The notes under the pieces are model-generated. The model made no database searches. It worked only from the letters and a program-made list of their open reading frames with translations, and was not told the origin of the DNA. From Anseranas semipalmata (Eukaryota; Chordata; Aves; Anseriformes; Anseranatidae): a stretch of DNA of 64,000 nucleotides. Position numbers and translations under genes: made by a program. The stretch covers positions 368,628 through 432,627 of the forward strand of contig VXAA01000169.1 of assembly GCA_013399115.1 (NCBI GenBank), in the 5' to 3' direction. Shown in pieces: positions 60,501 through 64,000 of this stretch (its first letter is position 1; each line of letters begins with the position of its first letter).

Positions 60501-63145
60501 TTATATTATTACCATCGTTTGATTAGTAAAAGGATCTGTGTAGTTGATCCTCTGAGTGGTGCACTCAATGTCTCCTGGCTGACCTGGATTTATCAGAGGC
60601 GGAATGTGATCATAGTAATGATGCTTGCAGCTAAGCAGCCGAGCCTTGCCCGGGTAAAAGGCAATACCTGTTTCAGGAGAAAAAAACATTGAAGAGAGCT
60701 GACTTCTTTCTGATGTTCACAGATTTTCATTCTGGGATTTAATCCCACAGGACACTGAGCTATCTTGCCAAGATCCAGCAAAACAATCCAATTAAACTAC
60801 GTGCTCGAGTATTTTTCTGGAGCAGGACAACACTGCCAGCCACATCAGGACAGAAGCCCTGCAACGCATTGAAGAAAATCCAGGTTCCTGTTCAGTTACC
60901 ACAACTAAAAGTTCACAGAAGTTACTAAGTTTCCCTAGTCCTTCCACAAGCCAGCAGCTAATAAATCAGTTCCACTGGCCTCAAATGAGAAGAATGTGTA
61001 AAATAAGCTAGGAGACCGCTGAAGTCAAATGGGACACAAAGTGCTTCAACATGTACGTGTTTTCAGATGTTATCATTTAATATGTCATATTTTAACTGGA
61101 AAAAGCGTACGTACTATACATGAGAGATTGAAGATCACTGGCTGATCTCACAAAAGTGAAAGATCCTCTTCAGAACATCTAGCATCTTTGGTTCACAAAA
61201 TATGATGTCATGATAAAAATCAAAGCTATCAAACAAGTACTACCTGTACCAATCCCTTACTACTTTTATTGCTAGGTAGGCAGGCTGTTTCTTCACCTGT
61301 ATGGAAATTCATTTACTTGTATACACCATAAATCTGTGGTTTCAGACCAACAGAAAGCATTAAAAAACCTCAGTCACCTCAGCTGTAGAAAGCTAGCAAA
61401 ATACAAGGCCCAAGACCAACAATCCTGTTATGCCACATTTAATACTGGAAACAAACTTGCCTGAAGATAAGCTAGACCAACTACCAAAAAAGTACAATTT
61501 ATTAGATACGATTAACTCACACAACTGAGGTGGCCTGTCTGCCAAAATGCAAGATGTCGAAGTAGTCAGAATACATCAGTCTAAAACTGCTTTATTCCTT
61601 TCTTCAGTGCACCATGCTTGCAACTTGACATCTCATTACCTTAACAGAGCAATGAAGTAAAGGGCTACATTAATTTATGTCCTCTGATCTGGCAGGAATC
61701 CCCTACCAATACTTTTGGATTTATAAGTATGTTGCTCTGTTTCTTTAAATGACATTTTTGTCTTGGTGCTGTATGAAAAGCTCACCTGGAGGGGAGAGGG
61801 AAAGGAAAGGGGGAGAGGGAAAGGAAAGGGGGAGAGGAGAAGGAAAGGGGGAGAGGAGAAGGAAAGGGGGAGAGGAGAAGGAAAGGGGGAGAGGAGAAGG
61901 AAAGGGGGAGAGGAGAAGGAAAGGGGGAGAGGAGAAGGAAAGGGGGAGAGGAGAAGGAAAGGGGGAGAGGAGAAGGAAAAGCCTGCTTTTCCCATCAAGA
62001 GCTATACAGGCCAGCTATACAGGCCAATTCAAGGACCTACTAACAGAGCTAAGCCTACCTAACCATACAGAAAAAAACTACAGGAATACGGCAACAACAT
62101 GAAACACCTTTCAACCACAAGTACTGGAACGGTGATTTGCAAAAGGTGGTAACACGTTAAAACAGACGTGTTATTTTTAAATTGCAAACTGACATACAAG
62201 TAGCTTCCAACGCTGTTTGAGATGCACTTGCTACCACAGCTCTATTTCTGAATGGTTACTGGACGATTTAACAAAAAATAACAATAGAACTCACTATTCA
62301 AAAACACTTCCATGGAGTAATCCCTCTTGCAAACTGCAATACAGTTTTCTGATGCCACATCACATTTTTACACCAGCAGTGCTCTCCGCAGTCACATCAC
62401 CTTGTCACTGCCTTCCAATGCAATACTATATTGTATATAATGCAGAACAGAAGTAGGAAGTGGCACTGTTGTTTTTTTTTTTTTTTTCATGGTTTGTTTG
62501 GAAAATCCACCTTCTTTATTGTCAACAGCATCTCACTGTCCAGTGCAGGAGTGAGATCATGGTACAGATCCTATGTGCTACCCTGCTTAAATGATACTGT
62601 TTTGGGAGTATTTCCATGAGGAATTATCTTCTTTCCCAGAAAGACAGCCAATTCCAGAGTGTGCAAACACTTCCTGTCCATCAAATGTTGCAGCACATTC
62701 CACAGCTACTGTCATGCATGTCACTGGCATGAACCCCTCCCCCAGATCTGTCCTACAATATTAATATTTCCATGCAAAGTCAATACAACACAGAATAAAA
62801 AAAAGAGCAAGTAAAAGATCTGGGTCAAAGCATTATATGCACTCCAGACCCTGGAGAATCAACACTGAAAATGCAGAACAGTGCCAGATAAATGTGAACA
62901 ACAACTTTACCCATTTTGTTTGCTACCAGTCTTACCAGGTGCATCGTACAAGGACACTTCCTTATAAGAGACAGACATCACGGGGTGCTTGAGCTTCTCC
63001 CTGAAGTCACTGATGGTTTGGTAGACAAGGAACACAGCTACAGCCATGAGTAGCAGATAAATAAACAGGAGAATTACTGAAAAAACATTCTTTAGGCAGG
63101 TCTTGCTGAAACGCAAAGAAGGGGCACTGGTACCCAGTTCACTAT
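45425..63145 (-). CDS. PACC1: Proton-activated chloride channel PAC (TMEM206), lacking its first coding exon(s)
   Basis: PAC is a trimeric, acid-gated chloride channel of the plasma membrane and endosomes. It limits endosomal chloride and contributes to acid-induced cell death. In transcript order the exons are 63145-62936, 60667-60513, 58961-58819, 51059-50915, 47485-47381 and 45586-45425. All phases agree and give 306 residues, corresponding to human 47-350. TM1 ([20 protein letters not shown]) is in the first of these exons and TM2 ([15 protein letters not shown]) in the last, with a cysteine-containing extracellular domain between. The pH sensor H98, plus S102, E107, E250, Q296, D297 and the pore lysine K319 (human numbering), are conserved, but D109 is Ser. 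Glycosylation sequons N155, N162 and N190 remain; the N148 sequon is lost (Glu). The N-terminal cytoplasmic exon or exons lie beyond 64,000. The tail-to-tail neighbour PPP2R5A is as in human. Confidence 0.96.
46300..46525. promoter_or_regulatory. GC-rich CpG-enriched patch in the last PACC1 intron
   Basis: It includes a short GCGGCGGCGGCTGCTG run and a hairpin (CCTTCG at 46366-46371 with CGAAGG at 46378-46383), and has about 12 CpG. Both strands are open for about 100 codons. It may be a regulatory element or a remnant of a GC-rich insertion. Confidence 0.35.
47381..47485 (-). CDS. PACC1: PACC1 exon, lower extracellular domain (human residues ~262-297)
   Basis: On the minus strand the acceptor is CCCCTCTCCTCAG and the donor is GAT|GTGAGT. 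The 35 codons encode [20 protein letters not shown] and [13 protein letters not shown]. The last two residues match human Q296 and D297 next to the membrane. Confidence 0.95.
50915..51059 (-). CDS. PACC1: PACC1 exon, extracellular domain (human residues ~213-261)
   Basis: On the minus strand the acceptor has a long T-rich tract ending CCTTTAG, and the donor is GAG|GTAAAA. It encodes a segment with the cysteine of [17 protein letters not shown] and the KTKEED motif containing human E249/E250. Glu-250 belongs to the acidic pocket reported to receive the protonated sensor histidine. Confidence 0.95.
52983..53519 (+). pseudogene. CR1 ORF2 fragment, linker and start of RT domain
   Basis: A 178-codon open segment of the CR1. 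Its first ~30 residues are out of frame with CR1. From [20 protein letters not shown] it reads the typical CR1 linker, including [16 protein letters not shown] and the [15 protein letters not shown] block that precedes the RT fingers. A frameshift in the A/G run near 53490-53510 moves the RT into another frame. Confidence 0.8.
53407..53919 (+). pseudogene. CR1 ORF2 fragment, reverse transcriptase core
   Basis: A 170-codon open segment. After ~30 out-of-frame residues it reads the RT fingers and palm of CR1, including [26 protein letters not shown] and [14 protein letters not shown]. It ends at a stop just after the position where intact CR1 reads a GVPQGS-type block. That block resumes in another frame ([11 protein letters not shown] at ~53925-53945). 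Confidence 0.8.
53990..54187 (+). pseudogene. CR1 ORF2 fragment, FADD catalytic block and thumb
   Basis: A 65-codon open segment with [12 protein letters not shown] (equivalent of the YADD catalytic aspartates), [20 protein letters not shown] and LHLG, matching the CR1 RT C-terminal part. It is cut off by a stop at 54185. The frame shifts again beyond this, and an ambiguous base lies at 54277. Confidence 0.8.
58819..58961 (-). CDS. PACC1: PACC1 exon, extracellular domain (human residues ~166-212)
   Basis: On the minus strand the acceptor is CTGTCTGCTTATAG and the donor is CAACAG|GTATGT. It encodes [20 protein letters not shown] and continues through LNGT (the sequon matching human N190) to [15 protein letters not shown]. 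It ends two bases into a Ser codon completed by the next exon, 7.8 kb away. Confidence 0.95.
58962..60512 (-). other. PACC1 intron (1.6 kb)
   Basis: AT-rich, with an A-rich simple repeat at about 59443-59468 followed by GCTAGCTAGC, and the poly(C) run at 60392-60408. Nothing else recognised. Confidence 0.8.
60392..60408 (+). repeat. Poly(C) run interrupted by one G
   Basis: Twelve C, one G, four C, about 105 bases downstream (in minus-strand transcript order) of the PACC1 exon at 60513-60667. On the transcribed RNA this is a G-run near a splice donor. Confidence 0.85.
60513..60667 (-). CDS. PACC1: PACC1 exon, extracellular domain (human residues ~115-165)
   Basis: On the minus strand the acceptor is TTTTCTCCTGAAACAG and the donor is ATG|GTAATA. 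It encodes [20 protein letters not shown], then IPPL and PGQPGD, and the sequons NYT and NQT. The human N148 sequon is absent because the position is Glu before Cys-Thr. It ends on a codon boundary. Confidence 0.95.
61788..61980 (+). repeat. 19-bp purine minisatellite, about 10 copies
   Basis: In a PACC1 intron the 19-bp unit AGAAGGAAAGGGGGAGAGG is repeated head to tail. G5 runs start at 61809, 61828, 61847, 61866, 61885, 61904, 61923, 61942 and 61961, with a slightly altered unit before them. The plus strand is pure purine across the array. The first two full units carry GGGAAAGG where later ones have GGAGAAGG. It is followed by unrelated sequence, then a short duplication (AGCTATACAGGCC, twice, 62001-62026). 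Confidence 0.95.
62001..62026 (+). repeat. Short tandem duplication AGCTATACAGGCC x2
   Basis: Two directly adjacent 13-bp copies sit about 20 bases downstream of the purine minisatellite. It is probably replication slippage in the same unstable neighbourhood. Confidence 0.7.
62936..63145 (-). CDS. PACC1: PACC1 exon encoding TM1 and the pH-sensing stretch
   Basis: On the minus strand the acceptor is CTGTTTGGTTCCAG and the donor CCTG|GTAAGA. The exon starts in phase 1, with the Asp codon split. It encodes a short cytoplasmic stretch, the TM1 helix, and [17 protein letters not shown] with the pH-sensing histidine (human H98). The next residues read SLYDAPG where human has DRYDAPG. No methionine starts the protein here, so at least one coding exon lies upstream. 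Confidence 0.95.
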
Positions 63146-64000
63146 CTGGAACCAAACAGAATATGAATTAGGACTTTACAATACAGATTTCTGGGCAGAA
63201 TTTATGTAGCGCTGATTTAAAGATCAACTGCTTGAGAGGAAAGTAAATGTCAAACTCAGCTTGATTTAAAAAACACAACTATTGCTGATCATTTGGATAT
63301 CATATTGATCATACTGATAATTTTTAATGATCAATGAGACAGCTGCTTCCTTCTCAAGCATGAGGCACAGTCTTCAGCGGATTGTGCCTCTTTTCCATGT
63401 GTTGAATTTGGCATTCGCTTAAGGACATGGCAGGAAACAAGGTTTGTTCTCAAGAATGCCAACCCAGAAACAAAGTTCAAAGTTCACAAGAAACAGTCTG
63501 TTAACGGTCAATCTCATCCTGGAAAAAACAACTCATTTCCCCCCCTTCCAGTGAGGGGGATTCTGACCACATTTAACGTGTGTCAGCAGCGAGATTTAAT
63601 ATTCTAATAATGCTCTTACACAGCTATTTGCATTGCATCTCCACCATGATAGAAGTGACTGTGTTTTCATACCTCCTTGTGCATGCTACATGAAGTTTCA
63701 CAAAAGAAAGCTTCTTCCAATTACATCTAGAGAAAGACAGATCTGATTCCTTCCTCCTTGCCTTCAAAGCTTAGCCTCTGAAGATCTTCACACTAGTCTC
63801 ACTTGTACATGCAGAGCTATGCAAACACTGTTCCCCCCATACTCCTTGCATTCTCCATTTCTTTCAGCAATACTTGTAAGGACAAAGTTTATGTACTCGA
63901 GTTACATGGCCTGTTTTGATTGTCAGCGATATATAGCGGAACACAAAATGAGCATTAAAACCCAACGTATGAAAGGAGGTAAATAGGTCTATTTTATACT
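63146..64000 (-). other. Part of the upstream PACC1 intron
   Basis: No coding exon resembling the PACC1 N-terminal cytoplasmic segment was found here on the minus strand. The missing exon or exons and promoter should lie beyond the window edge. Confidence 0.75.

Larger units (their letters stand above)
60668..62935 (-). other. PACC1 intron (2.3 kb) containing the purine minisatellite
   Basis: The only notable content is the 19-bp array and the adjacent 13-bp duplication, plus a T-run at about 62471-62488. Open frames through the array are products of the repeat. Confidence 0.85.

Noticed and set aside
61749..62102. Open frames of 99-117 codons (and 107 on minus) through the purine array
   Set aside because: They are produced by the 19-bp repeat, which lacks stop codons in every frame. 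The same peptide appears in different frames and there is no flanking conserved protein.
1..64000. CRISPR arrays, bacterial operons, tRNA or rRNA genes
   Set aside because: None seen. The window is eukaryotic intron-rich DNA; the only regular array is the purine minisatellite.

Overview
This window is vertebrate nuclear DNA, most likely from a bird. Two split genes are recognisable, each with multiple GT-AG introns, and a CR1-type LINE, the dominant avian retrotransposon, sits in one intron. The gene order matches human chromosome 1q32.3: PPP2R5A and PACC1 (TMEM206) lie tail to tail. A non-avian reptile (turtle or crocodile) is the main alternative. The species cannot be named from the sequence alone.

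Plus strand, 1-43.9 kb: a complete PPP2R5A, the B56-alpha regulatory subunit of protein phosphatase 2A. I traced 13 coding exons from the ATG at 99 to the TAA at 42800-42802. The phases join perfectly and give 476 residues, 10 fewer than human, all of the difference at the N-terminus. Exon 1 lies in a CpG island. Intron 1 takes 16.9 kb, while intron 10 is only 78 bp. The introns hold simple repeats, an assembly gap in a (TA)n tract, a cluster of perfect hairpins in intron 3, and an isolated CpG-dense block in intron 12.

Middle, 42.8-45.4 kb: the two 3' ends converge. The stop codons are about 2.6 kb apart, and candidate poly(A) signals on opposite strands come within about 0.5 kb of each other.

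Minus strand, 45.4-64 kb: PACC1, the proton-activated chloride channel, lacking only its first coding exon or exons, which must lie beyond 64,000. Six coding exons (306 residues) include both membrane helices, the pH-sensing histidine and the pore lysine. The 7.8-kb intron between the third and fourth exons found here carries a frameshifted, 5'-truncated CR1 in antisense orientation. The intron between the first two exons found here carries a 19-bp purine minisatellite.

The two genes are neighbours with separate jobs (phosphatase targeting, acid-gated anion current), not an operon. I found no novel multi-gene system, CRISPR array, rRNA or tRNA. The observations most worth checking are the substituted acidic-pocket position in PACC1, the palindrome cluster in PPP2R5A intron 3, the 19-bp purine array, the orphan CpG-dense blocks and the weak splice donor of PPP2R5A exon 9.
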